A model generated the notes under the pieces. That model was not told the DNA's origin. It was given only the letters and a program-made list of their open reading frames with translations, and did not search any database. Source: Platerodrilus igneus (Eukaryota; Arthropoda; Insecta; Coleoptera; Lycidae). From it: a stretch of DNA of 64,000 bases. Position 1 is the first letter of the stretch, and each line of letters opens with the position of its first letter. Location of the stretch: contig JARFIW010001323.1 in the NCBI GenBank assembly GCA_036346225.1, positions 992,001-1,056,000 of the forward strand, read 5' to 3'. This document shows positions 42,739 through 53,455 of the stretch, in pieces. The translations under genes and the position numbers were made by a program.

Positions 42739-45530
42739 AACTCCATCTAATTTCATAAGAACCAATAAAATTGATGTAAAAATTAATCACAGAAGTTTTT
42801 TACATTTTTGAAATGATAATATAACACAAAAATTAAATTACTGTGCAATTAATTTTTTTATTATTGAAAAACTTAAAGTTTGTTTTTTTAACTTGGGTCT
42901 AAATGGAGTTTGGCTTTTACTTTCCTCATATTGCATCATCGGTTAGCATTACTGTTTGAAAAACTTTTTTCTTAATAAAAGATAATTTTTTTATAAGGCT
43001 TTGATTTTATTTCTATTAAATTCTAATTTACGGTTATTATCCAATAACTTTTTTTACTCAAATTTATGAAATTAAATTTTTATGATAACGGGTTAAATAG
43101 CGTTGTATTTTGCGCATTGGAGCGCATTTTGAACGCATTTTGAGCGCAACATAGGTGGAAAAATGTATTCTGAACATGAAGAGCGTGATATAGGTACTAG
43201 CTTATTTAATCTGTGTTAACTTTTTTCTTTAACTATAAACAATTTAATTTAAGGTGAGACACAATGCTTTTGGGTTTTACTAATCCACCGAATTTCATGT
43301 CAATTGCATACATTTAAAGGTAAGTGAAACGGGGTGTTGAAAATTTATTCTACCATAAATTAAGTACGAAGCATACCTTTATAAATTTCTAAATATTAAT
43401 AAATTCGTTTTTCATTCAAGTACATGAGCGTCAATAATATAGAAGATTAAATGCAGTCTTGCAATTTTTCTGAAGTACGATGGGGGGTTAATGTCACTGT
43501 CGCATAAGCATGGAATACAGTTTTGACCACGGAAAATAATAAATCACTCATGTTATTCCATTTTATTTCCGTTTCTTTATTACTTTGCCTACAATGTTTC
43601 AAGTCTGAGGATTTACAATTTATGTTGAGACAGTTTAAATGATTTATAATCTTCAGTCGGATTTTAACTCCTGCATTAATTATTATAATTATATTCGAAC
43701 GATCTAATCAGAATTGCAAGTAGATGATACTCGGCGGCAACGTATGTAGAAAGAGTAGTAGCTGGTGGTCCAGACGGGGGTGAATCTCTCAATATCGATC
43801 AGACAGCAGCCCAATCAAACCCTGTGCGTGACAACTTTTACTTAGCATTTTCGTGCGAGCGCTATGCTCATCTTAATGGATATGCAAATAAACTTTACAC
43901 CTGGGTGTGATTAATTAAATAGTTGGCAGAGACGTTTAGACACTTCAAGTGTTACTGTAACGTTCAGATATGTCAGGAATATCCCCTCGCTCGTTAAATT
44001 AACGATAAAAAGCTTTTGATGCGATTTGGGCGCCTTTCGACTTTATTATTAAATGATTTATGATACAAAATGCACTTTTTATTCAGAAAAATGTTCGACT
44101 ACAACGTAATTTAGCATAGTGTATCAGTCAGGATGTGTCAAGGCTCGAACAAGCTTATAAATCATCATTTGATCCCTGTCAGGACTTGTCAGGATCGCGA
44201 CATCATTTATCCCATTTTTTCATCCGCTTACATCTAAAAATATACGTTACACTTTTCAAGTAAAATCGTACAATTTTATATCTGTAAATTGAAATCTTTT
44301 CTTGCGTGTATACCAGGGACATTTCAAGTAAGCGGACCTGCCTTTGGCAACAATGGGATGTAATTGGTTCCAACTTTGACCTCACTTCACCTATAATGAT
44401 GTTACATGACCTTTGAATTTTCTTTTCGTGTTCATTTTCTTTTTTTCTTTAAAGAAATATCCACCATTTTGTTCAAGGAAATTGCGACTAGAAAGTGCGT
44501 GTGATTTCGTTTTACAATTTTAAAAGTAGGGTGCACTTTACGGTTCGTGATTGGTTGAGAAGTTTAAAACCCCCGGCGGAATAAGGATTGCGCAAGGGTT
44601 GATCTTATGTAGTTCAGCGGAATATGCAGAATAGAATAGGGTATTTTACATATTACACCATTGGTTACGATTTACATGAGGGGTTATTTTGTCAGGCGGT
44701 TGATAGGATGAACTCTGATGATTTTTTTAGCTTGTGTAAACAGTAAAGGGTAACGAACAAAGCATATACTTCGTTCAGGTTTATAGACAGAGAAAATAGA
44801 TTATGTGACATATACATTACAGTTGGAGTAAATTGATATGAGAAGAAACATTTTCATTACCAACGTGTTAATATTTTAAAGCGCTGGTAACTGGTAAGAC
44901 ACTGTAATATTTCTTAAAGGGCATTATAACGAAATTAAATAGGACAATAAAAGATTGTTTTTAAATTAACCGGTAGCTGATATTCACTTAGTAAAACGAT
45001 GAAATCAAGGTGAACTCTCACAATAATACACAGGGTAGTGAAGGAATTTGTCTCATTTGAAATACAATTTTAATTTTCTCTATCGATATTACATGAGTGG
45101 AGGAGGTAAGACATATTGTATACATTAATTACTTTGTTGATTAAATTTAATCACACCGGGAGATTTTTAAATCTGAAACTTTCAAATAACTCGAATAATA
45201 AGCACTCTCGAAAAAATTCTCCATGATAAAAATTTAATCAATCCACGGAGAAAATACAGTAGTACTAAAATTACTCCACCTGCTCACGTCCTTGTAGGTA
45301 GAGCATGGAGTAGCTTTGAAATCTTAAATGGAAACATCTATTTTACGGCAGATTTGGATTCTGCGTTTAAAAATTCGTAGGATTTGTCTGAAACTTTTTT
45401 TCCGAATCGTGGTTGATGGCGCTGTAAAGGTGGCTTTACATTATGCAATTTTGATGCAATGCAATACAAATGCATCACACTGCGCATGCATTCGAGCAAG
45501 TTTTCAGTTAGCTGTTGCAACTTCAAAGAA
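42739..45530. other. non-coding stretch
   Basis: AT-rich with no recognisable gene. Around 43970-44195 several GTCAGGA words recur. The ORF at 45328-45534 carries no motif. Confidence 0.5.
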
Positions 45531-45544
45531 GTAATCATCATCAT

Positions 45545-47545
45545 TAGGTCTTTAGTCCTGAAACTGGTTAGACGCGTACCCTCATTGTTTCCTATTCTGA
45601 ACTAACCTACATATTTCCCTGAAATTTGCACAGTCTGCATCCATCACTATTTGATCTAGGTCTACATCTACCTCCTTTTTCCTATCTTTGCTTGTAATAT
45701 ATTCCATACTATTATTTCAGAACGTATTCTGCCCTTCTATTTCTCCTATTTTTTTTCCACAGATATCCTTGTTCCCCTACTATTTCTATAACCTATTTGT
45801 TATTAACTTTGTCTGTCCATGCTACCATGATCATACATCTGAAGTACAGCATTCCAAAGGGCTGCTACCGTTTTTCGGTCTGCTTTTCCTACCGTCCGTA
45901 TTTCATAGCTCCACACCTATGCTTTCAACAATTCTCTTCTTGTTTCTATGTTTGTTGTCTTTCATCATAGGCGTTGTTCTTTCTTGTTAGTTGCAGTTCG
46001 GTCCCCTTCTATTGTTTTACAATTATATACCCTATTTTTCCGACACTCAGTGGTTGTAAAAGGGGGTAAGCAGCGCTGTGACTGACAAGTTCCCCAGCAC
46101 TAAAACATTTGCCGATTTAATATTTTTTCCAATATGTCTATTCGCACAGTCAACATTAGTTGCAGGTATTTTACAACCAGCAACTAGTTGTTTATTATAA
46201 TCATCAGATTTATATGCGCTTATTTTTTCGTCATTAGGTTTTCCGTCTCAAAACTGGTTGGACACGTATCTGTACCTATTTATATTCTGAACTAGCCTAC
46301 ATAGTTCCCTGAAATTCTCACACAGCTTATATATAAATCGGTTTCCCTTCTAATGTTTTACAATTTTATGCCTTATTTCACCGAGATTCAGTGAAGGGGG
46401 TTAAGCAGCCGAATGAATAGTTTTCCAGTAAATCCTTACACACAATTAACATTATTCGAGGATATTGCCCAACCAATACCTGTAGATGCTTATAATAATC
46501 ATCATGTTTAAGTACAGTTATTTTTTTCGTCATTAGTTTATCCATCTTGGGATTGGTTGGATGCGTACCTCCATTGCTTTTTATTCTGAGCTAGCGTACA
46601 CATTTCCCTAAAATCTTACAGCCTACATCTTTAACTATCTGTGTGCAATAGTCCAACCTAGATCTATATCTACCTCTCTTTTTCCTATCTCTGCTTGTAA
46701 TATATTACATACTATTCCTCAAAAATTCTTTAGAACGTATTCTGCTTTTCTATTTCTCCTATTTTTTTCCCACAGATATCTTTGTTCCCCTATTATTTCT
46801 ATAACCTATTTGTTATTAACTTTGTCTGTCCATGCTACCATGCCCATACATCTGAAGTAAAGCCTTCCAAAAGGCTGCTACCGTTTTTCTGTCTGCTATT
46901 CCTTCTACCCGGATTTCATACGTATACTGTGCTATGCTCCACACCTATGCTTTCAACAATTTCCTTCTTGTTTCTATGTTTATTGTCTTTCATTATAGGC
47001 GGTGTTTTTTTTTTGTTGCTGTTAGGTCCCCTTCTATTGTTTTACAATTATATACCTTATTTCTCCGACAATCAGTGTTTGTAAAGGGGGGTAAGCAACC
47101 TGTGGCTGCCAAGTTCCCCTAGTATTTAAACATTTGCCGATTTAATATTTTTTCCAATATGTCTTTTCGCACAGTCAACAATAGTTGCAGGTATTTCACA
47201 ACCAACAACTAGTTGTTTATAATAATCATCAGATTTATCTGCGCTTATTTTTTCGTCATTAGGTTTTCCGTCTTAAAACTGGTTGGACACGTACCTGTAT
47301 TTATTTATATTCTGAACTAGCTTACACAGTCACACAGCCTATATACAATTCGGTTCCCCTTCTAATGTTTTAGAATTTTATGCCTTATTTCACCTAGATT
47401 CAGTGAAGGGGTTAAGCAGCTGAATTAACAGTTTTCTAATAAATCCTTACACACAATTAACATTATTCGAGAATATTGCGCAACCAATACTTGTAGTTGC
47501 TTATAATAGTCATCACATTTAAGTCAGTTACTTTTTTCGTCATTA
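45545..47545 (-). repeat. ~1 kb tandem array of LINE 3' ends
   Basis: The start word TCATTAGGTCTTTAGTCC/GTCATTAGTTTATCCATC and the downstream GGTTGGATGCGTACCTC or GGTTGGACACGTACCTG text recur at about 45545, 46230, 46530, 47255 and 47540. Two block types (~300 and ~720 bp) alternate, giving a ~1.0 kb higher period. The copies are diverged. The two block types have different 3' untranslated sequence (CAGCGCTGTGACTGAC against AGCTGAATTAACAG). Confidence 0.75.
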
Positions 47546-47547
47546 TT

Positions 47548-49690
47548 TTATCCAACTTGGGACTGGTTGGATGCGTACCTCCATTGATTTCTATTCTGAG
47601 CTAACCTACACATTTCCCTGAAATTCCTACAGCCTATATCTTTCACTATCTGTGTGCAATAGTCTAACCTAGGTCTTCTTCTACTTCTCTTTTTTCCTAT
47701 CTCTGCATCTAATATATTCCGCACTATTCCCTCATGCTGTAGTATATGGCCTATCATTCTATCTCTCCTATTTTATCCCGTTTTCCACATATTTCTTTCT
47801 ACCCCTACCATTTTTAGTACATCTTCGTTCTTAACTTTGTCTATCCATGATATCTTCATCATACGTCTGTAGCACCACATTTCAAAGGCTTCTACCTTTT
47901 TCTTGTCCGCTTCTCCTACTGGCCAGGCTTCACAGCCGTACAGTGCTTTGCTCCACACATATGTTTTAAGCAATCTTTGTTTTATATATTTTGCGTTTTT
48001 CCCATCTTGCGTTATTTGGCTTCCTAGGTAGCAGAAATCCTTAACCTCTTGTAAGTTCTCGTTACCTATTTGTATTCTTGTTTTTGATTTATTTTCCCCT
48101 CCTTTGCATATTAGTACTTTAGTTTTATTTTTGTTAATTTTTATACCATAATCCTCTGATGGAACCGTTTCCATTTCATTAAGAGCAACTTCTAACTCTT
48201 CTTTGCTAGATGCTAATACCGCTATATCATCTGCAAATCTAAGCATATCAATTTTTGTCCCTGTATAGTAATTCCAAATGTCTTCCTGCATTTGCTAGTA
48301 TTCATTGTCTCTTCAATGTACAAGTTAAAAATTAATGGGGATAGGGCACATCCCTGTCTCACCCCATTCCTAATGTTTACTTCTCTACGTTTCTGTTCTA
48401 ATTCTATTACTGCTGTTTGCTCTTTGTATAAGCTATGTACTATTCGTCTATCCCTATAACTCATTTCAATCTTTTTGAGTATTTCTAACATTTTTTCCAT
48501 TTTACATTGTCGAATGCTTTTTCCAGATCTACAAACCCTATATACACACTTTCTCCTTTTACTATTGTTTTCTCCATTATCACTGTCAGAGCTAAAATAG
48601 CCTCCCGTGTTTCCCTGTTTCATCTAAACCCAAATTGATCTTCTCCTAGTATCTCTTCAGCTTGTTTTCCGATTTGTCTTTGTACAATTCTAGTTAATAT
48701 TTTTGACACGTGTGCTGTCAAACTTATTACCCAGTGTAGTACCTTCGGGTGGAGCATTGGGGACGTTTGCCGCAAGCATAGAAGCCCCTTAATTAAATTT
48801 TAATGTCTAACTTATTGTTCCAAAATTTTTACATCTATCCGCGCCTTTCTTTTTTGGTATAGTTACTATGATGTTACGTTTGAAATCTTTGGGTAACTCG
48901 CCTGTTTCGTACATATATCTTGCAAGTTGGAAGAGATGTCCTGTTATTGCCGGTCCAGCGGTTTTTAGAGTTTCTGCTTATTTTTACCCTGCGCCTTTCC
49001 ATTTTTCAGACCCTTTAATGCTAATTCAAACTCATCTCTGAGTATAGGATATCCTGTCATCATTTTCAATGTCTAATTCCTCTTCTAATGCTGTTAGTTT
49101 CTCTCCTGCATATAAATTCCGTATATATTTTTGCCATCTACCCACTTTCTTTACATTTTCTATAAGGACATTTCCTCCGGGGTCCTTTATATTTTTGCTA
49201 TACGGTTTTATATCCCTAACATTCATTCTAATTAGTTTGTATGCTGCGTCCTCCTTATTTCCATCTTAGTTTGTATCTCTTTGCACTTTTCATCAATCCA
49301 TCGTTCTTTAGCTTTCCTGCATTTCCGAATAATTTCCCATTTTATGGCTTTGTATTTCTGTTTTCCTGTTTCATCTGATTTGTTTTTGTATTTTCGTCTT
49401 TCTTCTATTAAATTCAGGATATCCTTTGTTATCCAAGGTTTTTTATTTTCTTTTTGTGTATACCCCAGAATATCTCTGGCCGCCAAGTTTAGGCTGGATT
49501 TAATGTTATTCCATTATGTTTCTACTTCGTTAGTATCAGATATTTTCCCGATATCTTTCAGCAATTCAATTGACTTTTTTCGAATCGTTCTTAAATATCT
49601 TTATCTTTTAGTTTCTCAAAGTCAAAGTGCCTTTCTCCGTTTCTTTTTTCAGTTTTTTAAATTTAAGTGCGGCCTTCATATTTACTGGCG
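47548..49690 (-). pseudogene. LINE reverse transcriptase, broken
   Basis: Order on the minus strand: a linker with HVSKILTRIVQRQI (~48720), VRQGCALSPLIFNLYIE (~48360), the catalytic box RFADDIAVLASSKEEL (~48230), the thumb region CYLGSQITQDG, then WCYRRMMKISWIDKVKNEDV and a C-terminal RRPRLDYCTQ (~47660). FADD carries the catalytic aspartates. Shifts near 48230 and 47770, and a SINE fragment near 48733, break it. It makes cDNA by target-primed reverse transcription in intact elements. Confidence 0.85.
48733..48810 (+). mobile_element. 5'-truncated SINE tail inserted in the reverse transcriptase
   Basis: About 35 bases match the SINE tail (GTAGTACCTTCGGGTGGAGC), followed by unrelated sequence. 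AACTTATT occurs on both sides (about 48723 and 48808), a likely target duplication. Only the tail is present. Confidence 0.6.
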
Positions 49691-49987
49691 TCGCCGTGGA
49701 TCAATGTAGTAAGCGTAAGACTACGGATCCAAAGGTCCCGGGTTCAAATCCCAACACGGCCGACTGCTTGAAAAATGGCAGGTGAGCATTTTTCACAAAA
49801 ATTACGCTCTCGTTCGGATGAGAGGTTAAATGGAGGTCCCGTGAGTGAGTTTTGTCGCGCACGTTAAAGATCCCTACCTTGCCTGGAACGGCAAGAGTTC
49901 GGCAAAATTCTAAATTTCCAGGCAACAAAAAACTCGCCTCCTGGCCAATGTAGTACCTACGGGTGGAGCATTGTAAATGTAAATGAA
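49687..49987 (+). mobile_element. tRNA-derived SINE, full length, inside the LINE
   Basis: The head has a B box GGTTCAAATCC and a tRNA-like 5' end. The body shares long stretches with the SINE at 2618-2913 (CGTTCGGATGAGAGG; AACGTGCG or CACGTTAAAGATCCCTACC) and the tail GTAGTACCTACGGGTGGAGC ends in an ATGTAAATG simple run. A 17-bp target duplication CGGCCTTCATATTTACT flanks it at 49670-49686 and 49988-50004. Confidence 0.93.
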
Positions 49988-50051
49988 CGGCCTTCATATT
50001 TACTACGTTGCGGTCAGTGTCTATATCTGCTTCTGGGTAGCTTTTACAGTC

Positions 50052-50684
50052 TTATACTTGATTCCTAAAGCGTTGTCTAACAAGAATGTAATCTATTTGA
50101 TATCTTCCTATATCTGCTGGCATCTTCCACGTATATCGTCTTCTAGCATGATGTTGAAATAATGTGTTTGTGATAATTAAATCCTTCTTGCTGAAAAATT
50201 CTACCAGTCTATTTCCCCTGTCGTTTCTCCTGCCTAAACCAAATAAACCTACTACCGCTTCTTCCCTACCCTCACCTACCTCTGCATTAAAATCCCCCGT
50301 AATTAGTAAATTTTCATATCCATTTACGTATCTTAATATGTCTTCGATATCTTTGTAGATCCCTTCTACCTCTTCGTCACTGTAGCTAGAGATGGGCATG
50401 TATACTTGTATTATTACTGTGTTTACCGGTTTAGATTCTAATCTAACCATGGGTACTCTTTCATTCTTTTGTAAGTAATTTTCTACACAGTATCCTATCT
50501 TTTTCCGCATAACTATCCCCACTTCCAAGTTTCCTCCCTCTGCTCCTGTATGAATTACCTTGAAGTCTCCACTCCAGAAATCCCCCGCCTCCGGCCATCG
50601 AACTTCCCTGATCTCCACTATGTCTAGTGCTAACCTATTCATTTACATTTTTAAGTTCTCTTAAATCTCTTCTCTTACAAAAAG
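50052..50684 (-). pseudogene. LINE APE-type endonuclease domain
   Basis: An open frame of 196 codons (50052-50642) with endonuclease landmarks: VRWPEAGDFWSG (E-type metal site region), LLITGDFNAEVGEG (D/N motif), NTLFQHHARRRYTW and IDYILV (the C-terminal D of the APE fold). The frame continues upstream toward 50680 in another frame, so the N-terminus is damaged. In LINEs this domain nicks target DNA. Confidence 0.85.
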
Positions 50685-50861
50685 TACGGTAGTAGCGCTA
50701 TTTACTATGACAGCTACGGAAACCTGCGACCGCCAACAGAGTTGATAAGTTATTTGAATAGCGGGGGTAAATGTAAAATTCTTTATAACATTAACCAAGA
50801 ACAATCGTACGGTACTGTGTTTTGCGGTCATTTATGCTTACAATTTCTAAGTAGTGCATAG
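50685..50861 (+). pseudogene. adenovirus-type protease of Polinton 2, C-terminal part
   Basis: Open from the LINE junction to a stop at 50859-50861. It has YYDSYGNLRPPTELISYL with the catalytic Asp and VFCGHLCLQFL with the catalytic Cys. The upstream half with the catalytic His is missing at the LINE boundary (about 50684) and was not found on the far side of the LINE. Confidence 0.85.
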
Positions 50862-50880
50862 AACTGCGTACGAAGTTGTT

Positions 50881-51603
50881 ATGTCGTACACTTTTACACT
50901 AACGGGAAACACTTCAGTTTTAACAAGCAATTTTAATCCGCCTACAAACTTGGATAATGATTCGGAGTACGTATTAGGATTAACAAATTTTGAGTCTTAT
51001 AACACAATTCCAAACATAGAAAAAGGAATAAATAATAAATTTTATTATGGATCTAACGGAGAATTCATAGAAATACCTGAAGGTGCTTATGAGATTAGAG
51101 AAATTAATAAATATCTTCAAAAAGCTTTAGGTGATAAAAGATGGCGTGGTCGTATGGATCAATCACGAAGCGCTAGAAAGACGCCAGTGTATATAGAAAT
51201 TACAGCTGACAATAATACACTTAAATGTAGTATTAAATGTAGTCTAGATGTGGATTTTACCAAAAATGATTCAATTGGTTCTCTACTTGGTTTCAATCCG
51301 CGAAAATTGCTAGCATTTGTCACGCATCAAGCAGACTACGCGATCAACATTTGTAAAGTGAATGCAGTTTTAATCGATTGTAATATTGCAAGTGGATCCT
51401 ATTTGAATAGTAAACCAGCCCATGTAATACACGAATTTTTTCCTCAAGTACCTGCAGGTTTTAAAATTGTCGAGTGTCCACCTACGATTATATATCTACC
51501 AATCAGGTCACGTATAATAAATGAAATAATAGTTAAAGTGTTAGATCAAGATGGAAATTTAGTTAATTTCAGAGGAGAACTGCTAACTGTAAGGTTGCAT
51601 TAA
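50881..51603 (+). CDS. minor (penton-like) capsid protein of Polinton 2
   Basis: An open frame of 240 residues from ATG 50881. It has beta-rich blocks including SEYVLGLTNFESYNTI, GAYEIREINKYLQKAL, SIGSLLGFNPRKL and VLDQDGNLVNFRGELLTVRL. It aligns in order with the broken gene at 34037-34745 and follows the protease as there. The single jelly-roll assignment rests on the family and on the gene position. It would sit at capsid vertices. Confidence 0.85.
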   Translation: MSYTFTLTGNTSVLTSNFNPPTNLDNDSEYVLGLTNFESYNTIPNIEKGINNKFYYGSNGEFIEIPEGAYEIREINKYLQKALGDKRWRGRMDQSRSARKTPVYIEITADNNTLKCSIKCSLDVDFTKNDSIGSLLGFNPRKLLAFVTHQADYAINICKVNAVLIDCNIASGSYLNSKPAHVIHEFFPQVPAGFKIVECPPTIIYLPIRSRIINEIIVKVLDQDGNLVNFRGELLTVRLH

Positions 51604-51619
51604 AAAATCTGCAATAGCC

Positions 51620-51775
51620 ATGGGTATTAAGTATAATGCACGCAACATGTCAAGAATTGATATAAATGCTGGAAATTTCAAAGCAATCGACACTCGATTG
51701 ATTGTTTCAAGACCGCTAACAACACAAAACCGGCAGTTTCTACAATCGTTAGGACTGCATTTAATTAAAAAGTAG
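51620..51775 (+). CDS. conserved small Polinton ORF (51 aa) between capsid genes
   Basis: ATG 51620, stop TAG 51773-51775. The protein is basic, starting MGIKYNARNMSRIDIN and ending with the block FLQSLGLHLIKK. The broken equivalent in Polinton 1 (34771-34917) ends FLKSLGLKVI. A gene conserved in position and C-terminal sequence in two diverged elements is unlikely to be chance. The ORF fits exactly between the minor capsid stop (51603) and the major capsid ATG (51777). No family is recognised. Confidence 0.75.
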   Translation: MGIKYNARNMSRIDINAGNFKAIDTRLIVSRPLTTQNRQFLQSLGLHLIKK

Positions 51776-51776
51776 A

Positions 51777-52991
51777 ATGAATAGTGAAATACTGAACGTG
51801 CGTGAAAAAGTTTACTTCGACAATGCAATTGTTAATATTGAAAAACATACTCATCCACCTTATGCTAACACATCTTTAAACAATAATGATGAAATTCGAA
51901 TCCCTATACAACAACAAGATGCATACACCTTACCATCGAAGAGCATGCTGTACATAGAAGGCAAATTAATTAGAACAGATGGAACGCCGTCTCAGACAGC
52001 AAAGTTTGTAAATAATGGAATTTTGCTGCTTTTTGATGAAATTAGATATGAGATTGGAGGTATCATTGTAGATCGTGTTCGGAATCCTGGATTAACGTCT
52101 ATAATGAAGGGATATGTTTCATATAATAGCAATCAAAGTAAACATTTACAAAACGCTGGGTGGTTTCTCATGGATTATTCGCAAATAGTTGATGCCAATG
52201 GGAATTTTAATGTTGCAATAAACCTTTCAATGGTTCTCGGATTATGCGAAGATTTTAAAAAAATTATTTTAAACCTCCGTCATGAGTTAGTCTTACTACG
52301 TTCTAGTTTTGATACTAATGCTATAATTAATCCTACACCCGATGAAGAAATAAAAGTTGTTTTAAACAAAGTTTTATGGAAAATGCCGCATGTAGTCGTT
52401 GATGATACTCAACGAATTAATTTAATAGAAGGCGTTGCACAAAATCAGGATTTGCATATTCCGTTTAGAGGATAGGAGTTGCATGAATATCAACTTCTAC
52501 AAGAAACGAAACGTCATACATGGAACATTAAAACAACAACACAATTAGAAAAACCAAGATTTGTGATTGTTGGCTACCAAACCAACCGAAAAAATAGATA
52601 CATGAGCAACTACAGTCGTTTTGATCATTGCTATTTAACCAACATGAAACTCTATTTAAATTCAGAAACTTTCCTGTACGATAACTTAAATTTGAAGTTC
52701 GAGAATAAACAGACTGCGTTGTTATATGAGATGTATGCTCAGTTTCAGCAATCATACTACGAAAAGGAAAATGAGCCACTTTTTAATCCTGAAGAATTAC
52801 GAAGTATTGCACCATTAGTAGTCATAGATTGTTCTAGACAAAACGAAGCGTTAAAATTTGGTACTGTCGATATTAGATTAGAATTTGAAACTAGCAGAAA
52901 CGTATTGCCAAATACATCTTGTCATTGCCTTATACTTCATGATAAGATAGTCAAATACAATCCACTCTCAAACAGCATAAGAATATTATAA
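51777..52991 (+). pseudogene. major capsid protein of Polinton 2, one in-frame stop
   Basis: From ATG 51777 the frame is open for 232 codons, meets TAG at 52473-52475 and continues open in the same frame to 52991, about 404 codons in all. Features: HPPYANTSLNNNDEIRIPIQ, YIEGKLIRTDG, WKMPHVVVDD in the first half and VVIDCSRQNEALKFGTVDIR in the second. It aligns in order with the broken gene at 34912-36233. The polymer shell role is by family. It is a nearly intact gene with a single nonsense change, so the copy is dead but young in decay. Confidence 0.85.
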
Positions 52992-53455
52992 TTACTTTAT
53001 TATTATTATTACTGTACCTTTACAAATTATGAAAAAACAATAAATCATTTAGCAATCACAGTCTATTTATTAATATTTTTTTACATGTTTTTACAATATC
53101 TTTTACATGTTTGAATTATTAAGTGATTTAGTAAACAGCCATAAACATTGACAATTTTAAATAAAAGTTTTGTTATACATTTCTCAAATAAACTAACTGG
53201 TATGTTATTAACAAACTGGATTTTTTTAAACAGAACGGTTACTACTACTATTTTTCTCTACAATACATTTATACTAATATATAGTTCAAACGCGGGCAGA
53301 TTGAAAGGTATCCTATTTTTAGATACATCCAAAAACGAAAATCGGCGTACTTGTGCAGGTATAAACGTAACACTGAAGTTTTATATCTAAAAAATATTAT
53401 ATGTTAATCTAGATAAAATAAATTGCATTCTTTATTTGAGCCAGTGGTTGAAGCT
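52992..53455. other. non-coding gap between capsid and polymerase genes
   Basis: AT-rich. The plus-strand capsid genes and the minus-strand polymerase converge here. The ORF at 53148-53390 lacks motifs. AATAAA-like signals exist (53039, 53418), but none is decisive. Confidence 0.5.

Larger units (their letters stand above)
45531..50684 (-). mobile_element. non-LTR retrotransposon (APE endonuclease LINE, RTE-like), decayed
   Basis: Minus-strand element with its 5' end near 50684 and its 3' end, an ATC-rich simple tail, near 45531-45545. It encodes an APE-type endonuclease and a reverse transcriptase in the usual order. Two SINEs sit inside it (49687-49987, and a truncated one near 48733). The 3' part is repeated in tandem (45545-47545). 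The endonuclease and reverse transcriptase wording fits RTE-like elements, but the clade was not tested. The 5' end is truncated and adjoins the Polinton 2 protease gene. Confidence 0.8.

Noticed and set aside
42739..45530. missing left half of Polinton 2
   Set aside because: I looked for protease, PLA2-like, ATPase and integrase motifs in all frames and saw none.
45688..47122. plus-strand ORFs rich in Phe and Leu
   Set aside because: They are shadows of minus-strand LINE 3' sequence, repeated because the LINE end is in tandem.
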